Positions 36,020 to 44,243 of a stretch of DNA of 64,000 bases are shown piece by piece. Below the pieces are notes generated by a model, which saw nothing but the letters and a program-made list of their open reading frames with translations, had not been told where the DNA came from and ran no database searches. This stretch comes from Aquamicrobium sp. (GTDB taxonomy: Bacteria > Pseudomonadota > Alphaproteobacteria > Rhizobiales > Rhizobiaceae): assembly GCA_019739225.1 (NCBI GenBank), contig JAHHDT010000007.1:186001-250000 (forward strand). Direction: 5' to 3'. Both the position numbers and the translations under genes were made by a program. Position 1 is the stretch's first letter, and every line of letters begins with the position of its first letter.

Positions 36020-37509
36020 AAAGACTGCTGACACTGACACTGGGCGCGATGCTGATGGCTAGCGCCGCATCGGCGGCCGATCTGCGGATCGCGCTGCAGG
36101 ACGATCCGGACGTGCTCGATCCGCATCGCGCGCGCACCTTCGTCGGCCGCATCGTCTTCACCTCGCTTTGCGACAAGCTGGTCGACATCGACGAGAAGCT
36201 CGCCATCGTGCCGCAGATCGCGACCGAATGGTCGTGGAACGACGACAGCACCGTGCTGACCATGTCGCTGCGCGAGGGTGCCACGTTCCACGATGGCGCG
36301 CCGATCGACGCGGAGGCCGTGAAGGCCAATCTCGACCGCGCCCGTACGGATGAGGAGAGCCTGCGCAAGAGCGAGGTTGCGTCTATCTCGGACATCGCGG
36401 TGGTCGACGCTCAGACCGTCCAGATCACGCTGTCGCAGCCGGACGCCGGTTTCCTTGCGCAGTTGACCGACCGCGCCGGCATGCTGATGTCGCCGGCTTC
36501 GTTCGAAAACGATCCAGGCCAGAACCCCGTCTGCTCCGGCCCCTACAAGTTCGTCGAGCGGGTGCAGAACGACCGCATCGTGCTGGAGAAGTTCGCCGAG
36601 CACTGGAACGCGGATGCCTATGCCTTCGACAAGGTCACCTTCGTGCCGATTCCGGACACGACAGTGCGCCTTGCCAATCTGCGCTCGGGCGACGTCGATA
36701 TCATCGAGCGCGTCGCACCGTCGGATCTCGCAACTGTGGAAGGCGACGACAGCATCAAGCTCGCCTCCGTCACCGGTCTCGGCTTCCAGGCGATCGAGGT
36801 CAACATGGCCAATGGCGACCGGGCCGATAATCCGCTCGGTCAGGACAAGCGCGTCCGTCAGGCCCTCGACCTTGCCATCGACCGCAACGTGATCAACGAG
36901 GTCGTCGGCGCCGGCACCTATCAGCCGGCCTATCAGGCATTCCCGCCGGCAAGCTTTGCCTACAACCCCGAGACTGGCGGTGACGGCCGCAATGTCGAGC
37001 GGGCCAAAGAGCTGCTTGCCGAGGCGGGACACGAGCGTGTCGCCTTCGAGCTGACCTTCGGCAACAACACCGTCATGCAGCAGGTCTTCGAACTGGTGCA
37101 GGCCATGGGTGCGGAAGCCGGTTTCGACATCACGCTGCGCCCGACCGAGTTCGCGGCACTTCAGTCCGCGCTCAAGGCCGGCGACTTCGAGGTTGGTCAG
37201 TCGGGCTGGTCCGGCCGCGTCGATCCGGATGGCAACATTCACCAGTATGTCACCTGCGAGGGCAGCCTCAACGATGCGAAATACTGCAACGAGGAGGTCG
37301 ACCGGCTGCTTAACGAAGCGCGTACGGTGACCGGCGAAGCGGAACGCAAGGCGCTCTACGATCAGGCGCAGGAAATCCTGCGTGACGAGATGCCGATCAT
37401 CTACCTCTTCTATCTGCCCTGGCCGTTCGTGCACCAGGCTTCGATCGAGGGCTTCACCGCATATCCCGACGGGATGATCCGTCTCGCCGGCGTCACCATG
37501 GCCGAATAG
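36016..37509 (+). CDS. Peptide-type ABC transporter substrate-binding protein, first copy
   Basis: A 497-residue SBP_bac_5 protein. The signal peptide runs to SAASAADL (cleavage after about residue 21). The mature start RIALQDDPDVLDPHRARTF and the later SGPYKFVERVQNDRIVLEKF are typical. It is strikingly similar to the next gene product, with long shared blocks through the whole length, so the two arose by tandem duplication. Ligand unknown; the gamma-glutamyltransferase-family gene in the operon hints at gamma-glutamyl compounds or glutathione-like peptides. Confidence 0.92.
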   Translation: MKRLLTLTLGAMLMASAASAADLRIALQDDPDVLDPHRARTFVGRIVFTSLCDKLVDIDEKLAIVPQIATEWSWNDDSTVLTMSLREGATFHDGAPIDAEAVKANLDRARTDEESLRKSEVASISDIAVVDAQTVQITLSQPDAGFLAQLTDRAGMLMSPASFENDPGQNPVCSGPYKFVERVQNDRIVLEKFAEHWNADAYAFDKVTFVPIPDTTVRLANLRSGDVDIIERVAPSDLATVEGDDSIKLASVTGLGFQAIEVNMANGDRADNPLGQDKRVRQALDLAIDRNVINEVVGAGTYQPAYQAFPPASFAYNPETGGDGRNVERAKELLAEAGHERVAFELTFGNNTVMQQVFELVQAMGAEAGFDITLRPTEFAALQSALKAGDFEVGQSGWSGRVDPDGNIHQYVTCEGSLNDAKYCNEEVDRLLNEARTVTGEAERKALYDQAQEILRDEMPIIYLFYLPWPFVHQASIEGFTAYPDGMIRLAGVTMAE

Positions 37510-37516
37510 GCCTCAT

Positions 37517-37541
37517 GGGGAGCCGGCCCGGCCGGCTCCCC
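37517..37541 (+). other. Intercistronic hairpin after first substrate-binding protein gene
   Basis: A perfect 10-bp GC-rich stem, GGGGAGCCGG and CCGGCTCCCC, with a five-base loop, eight bases after the stop. There is no T-run, so it more likely stabilises the upstream mRNA than terminates transcription. Confidence 0.6.
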
Positions 37542-37581
37542 GAACTGCTGACAAAAAAACACACAACAGGGGAACGTCATC

Positions 37582-39081
37582 ATGAAACTGCTACTATCAT
37601 CCTTGCTGACGACAACGATGCTGCTGGCCGCGGGTGCTGCCTCGGCGCAGGAGTTCCGCATCGGGCTTCAGGAAGACCCCGACGTGCTCGACCCGCACAA
37701 GTCGCGCACTTTCGTCGGCCGCCTCGTCTACGCGTCGCTTTGCGACAAGCTGATCGATGTCGATGCCGAGCTGAAATTCGTTCCGCGCGTCGCTACCGAC
37801 TGGAGCTGGAACGAAGACAATACCAAGCTCACCTTCACCATCCGCGACGACATGACCTTCCATGACGGCACGAAGCTGGACGCTGCCGCCGTAGTTGCAA
37901 ATCTCGAACGGGCGCGGACGCTGCCGGACAGCCTGCGCAAGAGCGAGCTCACTTCGGTAACGGGTATCGAGGCGCCCGATGCCACGACCGTGGTGCTGAC
38001 GCTGGCCCAGCCCGATGCGACGCTGCTCGCGCAGCTTTCGGATCGTGCCGGCATGCTTCTGTCTCCGGCCACTTTCGAGAGCGACATCGGCACGAACCCG
38101 GTTTGCTCCGGCCCATACAAGTTCGTCAGCCGCGTTCAGAACGACCGCATCGTGCTGGAAAAGTTCGCCGATCATCCGGATGCGGACGACTATCATTTCG
38201 AGCGGCTTGTCTTCCAGCCGATCCCCGATTCGACCGTGCGGCTCGCCAACCTCCGCGCCGGCGACCTCGACATGCTCGAGCGGCTGAACCCGTCTGATGC
38301 GGCTGCAGTGCGCGAGGATGCGAACCTGCAGTTCATGCCCATCGCCGGGCTTGGCTATCAGGGCATCACCATCAACACCAGCGGTGAAGGCGATGGCGAC
38401 AATCCGCTCGGCACGGACAAGCGCGTGCGTCAGGCGCTTCAGCTCGCAATCGGCCGCGACATCATCAACGAGGTGGTGGGCAACGGGCTGTTCGAGCCCG
38501 CGCAGCAGCCTTTCCCGCCGGCGAGCCCCTACAACAGCGACGACTATCCGGTCGTCACCCGCGACGTCGAGGCGGCCAAGGCGCTGCTTGCGGAGGCCGG
38601 CCATGAGCGCGTCGCCTTCACGCTCAGCTTCGGCAACAACACGACAGCCACGGCGATCAATGAGCTGATTCAGGCCATGGCGACCGAAGCCGGTTTCGAC
38701 ATCAGCCTTCAGCCGACCGAGTTCGCCGCCATGCAGCAGGAAATGCAGGCCGGCAACTATCAGGCGGCGCAGATCGGCTGGTCCGGTCGCGTCGACCCGG
38801 ACGGCAACCTGCATCAGTTCGTCACCTGCGAGGGAACCCTCAACGATTCCAACTACTGCAACGAGGAGGTCGATCGCCTTCTCAACGAAGCGCGCGAAAC
38901 GCCGGACCCCGAGGCACGCCTGCCGCTTTACAACCAGGCGCAGGCGATCCTGCAGGACGATCTGCCGATCATCTATGTCTACCACCAGCCCTGGCCGTTC
39001 GTGCTCGCCTCGAACGTCGAGGGCTTCCAGCCCTATCCGGACGGCATGTTGCGCCTCAAAGGCGTGACGATGGCCGAATAG
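37582..39081 (+). CDS. Peptide-type ABC transporter substrate-binding protein, second copy
   Basis: A 499-residue paralogue of the preceding protein. The signal peptide ends at about ASAQEF, then RIGLQEDPDVLDPHKSRTF. The two copies share blocks such as SGPYKFV, QNDRIVLEKFA and FVTCEG/YVTCEG. Differences cluster in the central binding lobe, for example at residues 255-330, which suggests that the copies have diverged in ligand rather than being redundant. Strong AGGGGA site upstream. Confidence 0.92.
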   Translation: MKLLLSSLLTTTMLLAAGAASAQEFRIGLQEDPDVLDPHKSRTFVGRLVYASLCDKLIDVDAELKFVPRVATDWSWNEDNTKLTFTIRDDMTFHDGTKLDAAAVVANLERARTLPDSLRKSELTSVTGIEAPDATTVVLTLAQPDATLLAQLSDRAGMLLSPATFESDIGTNPVCSGPYKFVSRVQNDRIVLEKFADHPDADDYHFERLVFQPIPDSTVRLANLRAGDLDMLERLNPSDAAAVREDANLQFMPIAGLGYQGITINTSGEGDGDNPLGTDKRVRQALQLAIGRDIINEVVGNGLFEPAQQPFPPASPYNSDDYPVVTRDVEAAKALLAEAGHERVAFTLSFGNNTTATAINELIQAMATEAGFDISLQPTEFAAMQQEMQAGNYQAAQIGWSGRVDPDGNLHQFVTCEGTLNDSNYCNEEVDRLLNEARETPDPEARLPLYNQAQAILQDDLPIIYVYHQPWPFVLASNVEGFQPYPDGMLRLKGVTMAE

Positions 39082-39089
39082 TCGAAACC

Positions 39090-39118
39090 GGGCGACGGCG
39101 GCCTCTGCGCCGTCGCCC
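39090..39118 (+). other. Intercistronic hairpin after second substrate-binding protein gene
   Basis: An 11-bp perfect stem, GGGCGACGGCG and CGCCGTCGCCC, around a seven-base loop, just after the stop codon and before the permease gene. Like the hairpin after the first copy, it lacks a T-run and could give high binding-protein and low permease expression. Confidence 0.6.
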
Positions 39119-39141
39119 CTGCATTGCGTGAGCCAAACCGG

Positions 39142-40089
39142 ATGCTGAAGATCATCGCCAGGCGCGTTTTCGTCGCGATCCCCACGCTGGTGCTCGTGAC
39201 ACTGATCGTGTTCGGGCTTCAGAAGATACTGCCGGGCGATCCGCTGCTGACCATGGCAGGCGAGGAGCGGGACCCCCAGGTGCTTGCCTTCCTGCGCGAA
39301 AAGTATCGCCTCGACGATCCGTTCCACGTCCAGTACCTCGCTTGGCTCGGCAACGTCCTCACCGGCGATTTCGGCAATTCGCTGCGCACCGGCGTCCCGG
39401 TTTCGACGCTGATCGCGCAGAAGCTGCCGGTGACGCTGCAGCTTGCGGTTATGGCGATCGTCATGGCGATGCTGATCGGCATTCCAGCCGGCATCATCGC
39501 GGCGGTGCGGAAGGGGACGGTAACGGACTATGCCGCCAACGCCGTCGCGTTGTCCGGCATGTCCATTCCGAATTTCTGGCTCGGCATCATCCTCATCATG
39601 ATCGTCTCCGTGCAGTGGCGGCTGCTTCCCGCGTCCGGCTACGTGCCGCTGACGGAAGACCCGCTGCAATCGCTGCGCACGATGCTGATGCCATCCTTCG
39701 TGCTTGGCACGGCGCTGGCTGCATATCTGATGCGGCATACTCGCTCGGCGATGCTCGGCGTGCTGACCTCCGATTACATCAGGACAGCGCGGGCGAAGGG
39801 CCTGCTGCCGAAGACGGTGATCCTCAAGCATGCGCTGCGCAATGCGCTGATGCCCATTGTGACCCTGTCGACGCTGCTGTTCGGCGAGTTGCTGGCCGGC
39901 GCCGTGCTGACCGAACAGGTCTTCACCATCCCCGGTTTCGGCAAGCTCATCGTCGATGCCGTGTTTACGCGCGACTATGCCGTTGTGCAGGGCGTTGTCT
40001 TGTGCACGGCCGTCGGCTTCATCTTCATGAACCTGATTGCCGACGTGCTCTACATCCTCATCAATCCGCGTCTGAGGCATCCGCAATGA
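39142..40089 (+). CDS. Peptide-type ABC transporter permease (DppB-like)
   Basis: A 315-residue permease with the OppB start MLKIIARRVFVAIPTLVLV, GLQKILPGDPL, the EAA loop YIRTARAKGLLPKTVILKHA and the C-terminal NPRLRH. I chose ATG 39142; a TTG at 39124 is in frame. Its stop overlaps the next ATG by four bases. It is one half of the importer channel. Confidence 0.92.
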   Translation: MLKIIARRVFVAIPTLVLVTLIVFGLQKILPGDPLLTMAGEERDPQVLAFLREKYRLDDPFHVQYLAWLGNVLTGDFGNSLRTGVPVSTLIAQKLPVTLQLAVMAIVMAMLIGIPAGIIAAVRKGTVTDYAANAVALSGMSIPNFWLGIILIMIVSVQWRLLPASGYVPLTEDPLQSLRTMLMPSFVLGTALAAYLMRHTRSAMLGVLTSDYIRTARAKGLLPKTVILKHALRNALMPIVTLSTLLFGELLAGAVLTEQVFTIPGFGKLIVDAVFTRDYAVVQGVVLCTAVGFIFMNLIADVLYILINPRLRHPQ

Positions 40090-40952
40090 GCGTCCAGGCA
40101 GAAGCCATCGCGCCGCGCCGGAAGCTCGGGCGCACGGCGACCAAGTTCCTCTCCAACCGCAGCGCCGTGTTTGGCGGTGTGCTCGTTGCAGCCTTTATCC
40201 TGCTCGCGTTGTTTGCGCCGCTGCTTGCCGGCTACGACCCCTTCGCGACCTCGTTCACGTCGATCCGCAAGCCGCCTTCGGCCGAGTTCTGGCTGGGCAC
40301 CGACGAACTGGGTCGCGACATCTACACGCGCATGCTCTATGGCTCACGCGCTTCGCTGATGGCAGGCGTTGTGTCGGTCGCCATCGCGGTCGCGGTCGGC
40401 GTGCCGTTCGGCCTGCTTGCCGGCTTCTATGGCGGTTGGGTGGATGCCGCCGTTTCGCGCGTGACAGAGGCGCTGCTGGCGATCCCGTTCCTGATCCTGG
40501 CCATCGCGCTTGCCGCGTTCCTGGGCCCGAGCCTCACCAATGCGATGATCGCCATCGGTCTGTCTGCCACCCCCATCTTCGTGCGCTTGACGCGTGGCCA
40601 GACGCTTGCGGTCAAGACGGAGGATTATGTCGAGGGCGCGCGCGCCATCGGCCTGCCGAACGTACTCATCATCATCCGCTACATCTTCCCCAACGTGCTG
40701 CCGCCGATCGTGGTGCAGGCAACGATCACGATTGCGACCGCGATCATCGCGGAGGCGAGCCTCTCCTTCCTCGGCCTGGGGCAGCAACCGCCGAACCCGT
40801 CCTGGGGTTCGATGCTCAACACTGCAAAGAACTTCATGACCCAGGCCCCCTGGATGTCGATATTCCCCGGCGGCGCGATCTTCCTGGTCGTGCTCGGCTT
40901 CAATCTTCTCGGCGACGGGCTGCGCGATGCGCTCGACCCACGCGACAACTGA
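40086..40952 (+). CDS. Peptide-type ABC transporter permease (DppC-like)
   Basis: A 288-residue OppC-type permease. The N-terminal tail is followed by a first helix near 27-48, the FWLGTDELGRDIYTRML segment, the EAA loop YVEGARAIGLPNVLIIIRYI and SLSFLGLGQQPPNPSWG, and it ends LRDALDPRDN. It overlaps the partner permease gene; the longer open frame upstream is a shadow. It completes the importer. Confidence 0.92.
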   Translation: MSVQAEAIAPRRKLGRTATKFLSNRSAVFGGVLVAAFILLALFAPLLAGYDPFATSFTSIRKPPSAEFWLGTDELGRDIYTRMLYGSRASLMAGVVSVAIAVAVGVPFGLLAGFYGGWVDAAVSRVTEALLAIPFLILAIALAAFLGPSLTNAMIAIGLSATPIFVRLTRGQTLAVKTEDYVEGARAIGLPNVLIIIRYIFPNVLPPIVVQATITIATAIIAEASLSFLGLGQQPPNPSWGSMLNTAKNFMTQAPWMSIFPGGAIFLVVLGFNLLGDGLRDALDPRDN

Positions 40953-40973
40953 CCAGACCACGGAGCAGCATCC

Positions 40974-42770
40974 ATGTTCACTACAAGGCCCGAGATCCTC
41001 GGCACGTTCGGCGTCGTCACCACCACCCATTGGCTCGCCTCGCAATCCGGCATGGCGATGCTGGAGCGCGGCGGCAACGCTTTCGACGCCGCGGTGGCAG
41101 CCGGGTTCGTGCTGCAGGTGGTCGAACCGCACCTCGTCGGCCCCGGCGGCGAAGTGCCGATTGTCTTCCACTCGGCAAGAACCGGAAAGACCGAAGTGCT
41201 GTGCGGGCAGGGCACGACGCCGGCAGGCGCGACCATGGAACACTACAAGGGGCAGGGGCTGACGCTGATCCCCGGCAACGGCCTGCTGGCGACCGTGATC
41301 CCGGGCGCATTCGATGCCTGGATGCAGCTTCTGCGCGATCATGGCTCGCTGCCGCTGGCCGATGTCATGGCGCCCGCGATCCACTATGCCGAGAACGGTC
41401 ATCCGATGCTGCCGCGCGTCGCCAACACCATTGCGGGGCTGAAGGACTTCTTCACCCGCGAGTGGCCGACTTCAGCGGCCTTCTTCACGCCCGGCGGCCG
41501 GTTGCCGGAGGCGAAGAAGCTGTTCCGCAACGAGGCGCTGGCGAACACCTGGAAGCGTGTCATCTCGGAATCGCAGGCGGGCGGCGGCAGCCGCGAAAAG
41601 CAGATCGAGCGCGCCCGCGACGCGTTCTATCGCGGCTTCGTTGCCGAGGCGATCGACCGGTTCGCACGCGAGAATGAGGTGATGGACGAAAGCGGCTCCC
41701 GCCACCGCGGCGTGATCACCGCCGACGACATGGCCGGTTGGCAGGCGACCTACGAAAAGCCGCTGACCTATGACTATCATGGCTATCGCCTGAACAAGAT
41801 CGGTCCATGGGGGCAGGGGCCGGTCTTCCTGCAGACGCTAGCGCTGCTGAAGGGCTTCGACATTGGGGCCATGGAAACGCGCGGGCCGGATTTCGTCCAC
41901 ACGCTGACGGAGGCGATGAAGCTCGCCTTCGCCGACCGCGAATATTACTATAGCGATCCGAATTTCATCGACGTCCCGATCGAGACGCTGCTGTCGGATG
42001 CCTATAGCGACGAGCGGCGCAAGCTGATCGCCGAGACGGCGTCGCTTGAGCTGCGGCCGGGCCGTATCGACGGCTACGAGGACCAGATCGCGCGCATGGA
42101 TGCCGCCCTCGAGCGCCTGTCGCGGGTGGCCAATCCCGACGCGGCTTCGGCCGAGCCGACCATGGCGGACATGCGCTCGGTGCGCCGTGGCGACACCGTC
42201 CATCTCGACGCCATCGACAAGGACGGCAACATGGTCGCGGCGATGCCTTCCGGCGGCTGGCTGCAGTCCTCGCCCTACATTCCCGAGCTCGGCTTCATGC
42301 TCAACACACGCGCCCAGATGTTCTGGCTGGAGGAGGGGCTGCCGGCGAGCCTGGCACCCGGAAAGCGCCCACGCACGACGCTGACGCCAAGCCTCGCCGA
42401 AAAGGACAGCCGCCCCTACATGGTGTTCGGCACGCCGGGCGGCGACCAGCAGGAGCAGTGGCAGCTCCAGTTCTTCCTCCGCCATGTCCATCACGGCATG
42501 AACCTGCAGGAGGCAATCGACCTGCCGATGTCGCATACGGCGCACTTCCCGAACTCGTTCTATCCGCGCGACCGCAAGCCCGGCAACCTCGCCATCGAGG
42601 AAACATTCGGCGCGGAGACGATCGAGGCGCTCAAGGCACGGGGGCATCGTGTCGACGTGACGCCGGAATGGTCGATCGGCCGCATGGTCGCTGCCGCGCG
42701 CGACGAGGACGGGATGCTGCGGGCTGCCGCAACGCCACGTTTGATGCAAGCCTACGCCGTCGGCCGTTAG
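40974..42770 (+). CDS. Gamma-glutamyltransferase family protein
   Basis: A 598-residue Ntn-hydrolase of the GGT family. The predicted autocleavage nucleophile is Thr408 in RRGDTVHLDAIDKDGN, corresponding to Thr391 in the E. coli enzyme's TTHYSVVDKDGN. Other landmarks are ERGGNAFDAAVAA near residue 27, the substrate-loop QSSPY and GTPGGDQQEQ. There is no signal peptide, so it is cytoplasmic, unlike periplasmic E. coli Ggt. It is the last gene of the importer operon. It probably cleaves an imported gamma-glutamyl or related amide compound; GGT-like acylases for other substrates exist, so specificity is open. Confidence 0.88.
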   Translation: MFTTRPEILGTFGVVTTTHWLASQSGMAMLERGGNAFDAAVAAGFVLQVVEPHLVGPGGEVPIVFHSARTGKTEVLCGQGTTPAGATMEHYKGQGLTLIPGNGLLATVIPGAFDAWMQLLRDHGSLPLADVMAPAIHYAENGHPMLPRVANTIAGLKDFFTREWPTSAAFFTPGGRLPEAKKLFRNEALANTWKRVISESQAGGGSREKQIERARDAFYRGFVAEAIDRFARENEVMDESGSRHRGVITADDMAGWQATYEKPLTYDYHGYRLNKIGPWGQGPVFLQTLALLKGFDIGAMETRGPDFVHTLTEAMKLAFADREYYYSDPNFIDVPIETLLSDAYSDERRKLIAETASLELRPGRIDGYEDQIARMDAALERLSRVANPDAASAEPTMADMRSVRRGDTVHLDAIDKDGNMVAAMPSGGWLQSSPYIPELGFMLNTRAQMFWLEEGLPASLAPGKRPRTTLTPSLAEKDSRPYMVFGTPGGDQQEQWQLQFFLRHVHHGMNLQEAIDLPMSHTAHFPNSFYPRDRKPGNLAIEETFGAETIEALKARGHRVDVTPEWSIGRMVAAARDEDGMLRAAATPRLMQAYAVGR

Positions 42771-42842
42771 CATCAACGGCTTTGCGTTCGCGCGCGCCTG
42801 CGGCTAACGTTCCCGTTCGATAAGCATGGGGGAGGACATGCG

Positions 42843-44243
42843 ATGGCGGTGCAGGCGGCACGCAAGCTGCGGGAACCTGTTGGCGATCCGGAATTCGGCC
42901 CCTGGCTGGCGCAGGCATCGATCCTGATCATCGATGACGAGCCGGGCATGCGCAATTTCCTGATGCGCACGCTCGGCCCACGCTGCAAGCGGATAGAGGA
43001 GGCCGCTGACACGGACGAGGCGACCCGCAAGCTCGACGAGCACCATTTCGACGTCGTCATTCTCGACAACATCATGCCGGGAAAGAACGGCGTCGACTGG
43101 CTGGCCGAGCAGCGCGCGATCGGCCTCTTTGCCGACGCCATCCTGATCACTGCATTCGCCGATCTCGAAACCGCGATCCAGGCGCTGAGGGCAGGGGCCG
43201 CGGATTTCGTGCTCAAGCCGTTCCGGTCCAACCAGATCCTCAACGCGGTGGCGCGATGCCTCGACCGGGTGCGCCTGCAGCGTGAGAACTACGTGCTGCG
43301 CTACGAACTGCGCGCGGCCTCGGACCACATGTTGCTTCGAGACCGGCTGATCGGGGAGTCGGATGCCATCCGCCAGGTTCGCGAAACCATCGCCCGCGTC
43401 GCGCCGCTCCCTACATCGGTGCTGCTCACGGGCGAATCCGGAACGGGAAAGGAAGTGGCGGCTCGGTCGCTGCATTCGCTGTCCGAGCGTGTCGACAAAC
43501 CCTTCGTGCCCGTCAACTGCGCGGCGATCCCGCCCGACATGATCGAGAGCGAACTTTTCGGTCATGTCAAAGGCGCTTTCACAGGTGCCGAAGGATCGCG
43601 CGAAGGCATTTTCATGCACGCGCAGGGCGGCACGCTGTTCCTGGACGAAATGGGCGATCTGCCGCTTGCCCTGCAAGGCAAGCTTCTGCGGGTGCTGGAA
43701 GACCGTCGGGTGCGGCCGGTCGGATCGGAGCGCGAGGTGCCGGTCGATCTGCGGTTCGTCTTCGCGACCAATGTCGATCTTGCGCGCGCTGTCGAGGAGG
43801 GGCGGTTCAGGGCCGATCTCTATTTCCGCATCAATGTGATGCAGATCCATCTTCCGCCGCTCAACGAACGCGACGACGACGTGCAGGAACTCGCCGACCT
43901 GTTCATGCGCAAGCTCTCCCAGCAGCTCGGCATGCCGCCGGTGCAGCTCGAGGAGGAGGCGCGAGCCGCGCTGGCGCGGTACGACTGGCCGGGCAATGTG
44001 CGCGAACTGCGCAACGTCATTGAGCGTACCCTGATCCTTGGGCGCTTCCCGCTGGAGCAGCTCGGTGCAAGCCGGTCACCGCCGCGCGGGACTGACGAGA
44101 GTGACGGCAGTCTTGCCGACCTCGAACGCCGCCACATCCTCTCCGTGCTGAGGGACAGCGGCGGTAACCGGGAGGAGGCGGCCCGGCGGCTGGGCGTCTC
44201 GCGCAAGACGATCGACCGCAAATGCGCGGCGTGGAATGTCTGA
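42843..44243 (+). CDS. Sigma-54-dependent response regulator (NtrC family)
   Basis: A 466-residue three-domain activator. The receiver has its phospho-acceptor at Asp75 in VVILDNIMPG. The AAA+ domain has Walker A GESGTGKE at 197-204 and the sigma-54 contact loop GAFTGA at 244-249. A Fis-type helix-turn-helix closes the protein (REEAARRLGVSRKTIDRK). It activates transcription from sigma-54 promoters when phosphorylated by the kinase encoded next, whose gene overlaps by eight bases. A likely target is the MFS gene, which has a sigma-54 promoter and paired palindromes upstream. GGGGGAGG lies seven bases before the ATG. Confidence 0.94.
   Translation: MAVQAARKLREPVGDPEFGPWLAQASILIIDDEPGMRNFLMRTLGPRCKRIEEAADTDEATRKLDEHHFDVVILDNIMPGKNGVDWLAEQRAIGLFADAILITAFADLETAIQALRAGAADFVLKPFRSNQILNAVARCLDRVRLQRENYVLRYELRAASDHMLLRDRLIGESDAIRQVRETIARVAPLPTSVLLTGESGTGKEVAARSLHSLSERVDKPFVPVNCAAIPPDMIESELFGHVKGAFTGAEGSREGIFMHAQGGTLFLDEMGDLPLALQGKLLRVLEDRRVRPVGSEREVPVDLRFVFATNVDLARAVEEGRFRADLYFRINVMQIHLPPLNERDDDVQELADLFMRKLSQQLGMPPVQLEEEARAALARYDWPGNVRELRNVIERTLILGRFPLEQLGASRSPPRGTDESDGSLADLERRHILSVLRDSGGNREEAARRLGVSRKTIDRKCAAWNV

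Noticed and set aside
37597-40086. An 829-codon minus-strand frame.
   Set aside because: It is antisense to the second binding protein and permease genes and has no domain features.
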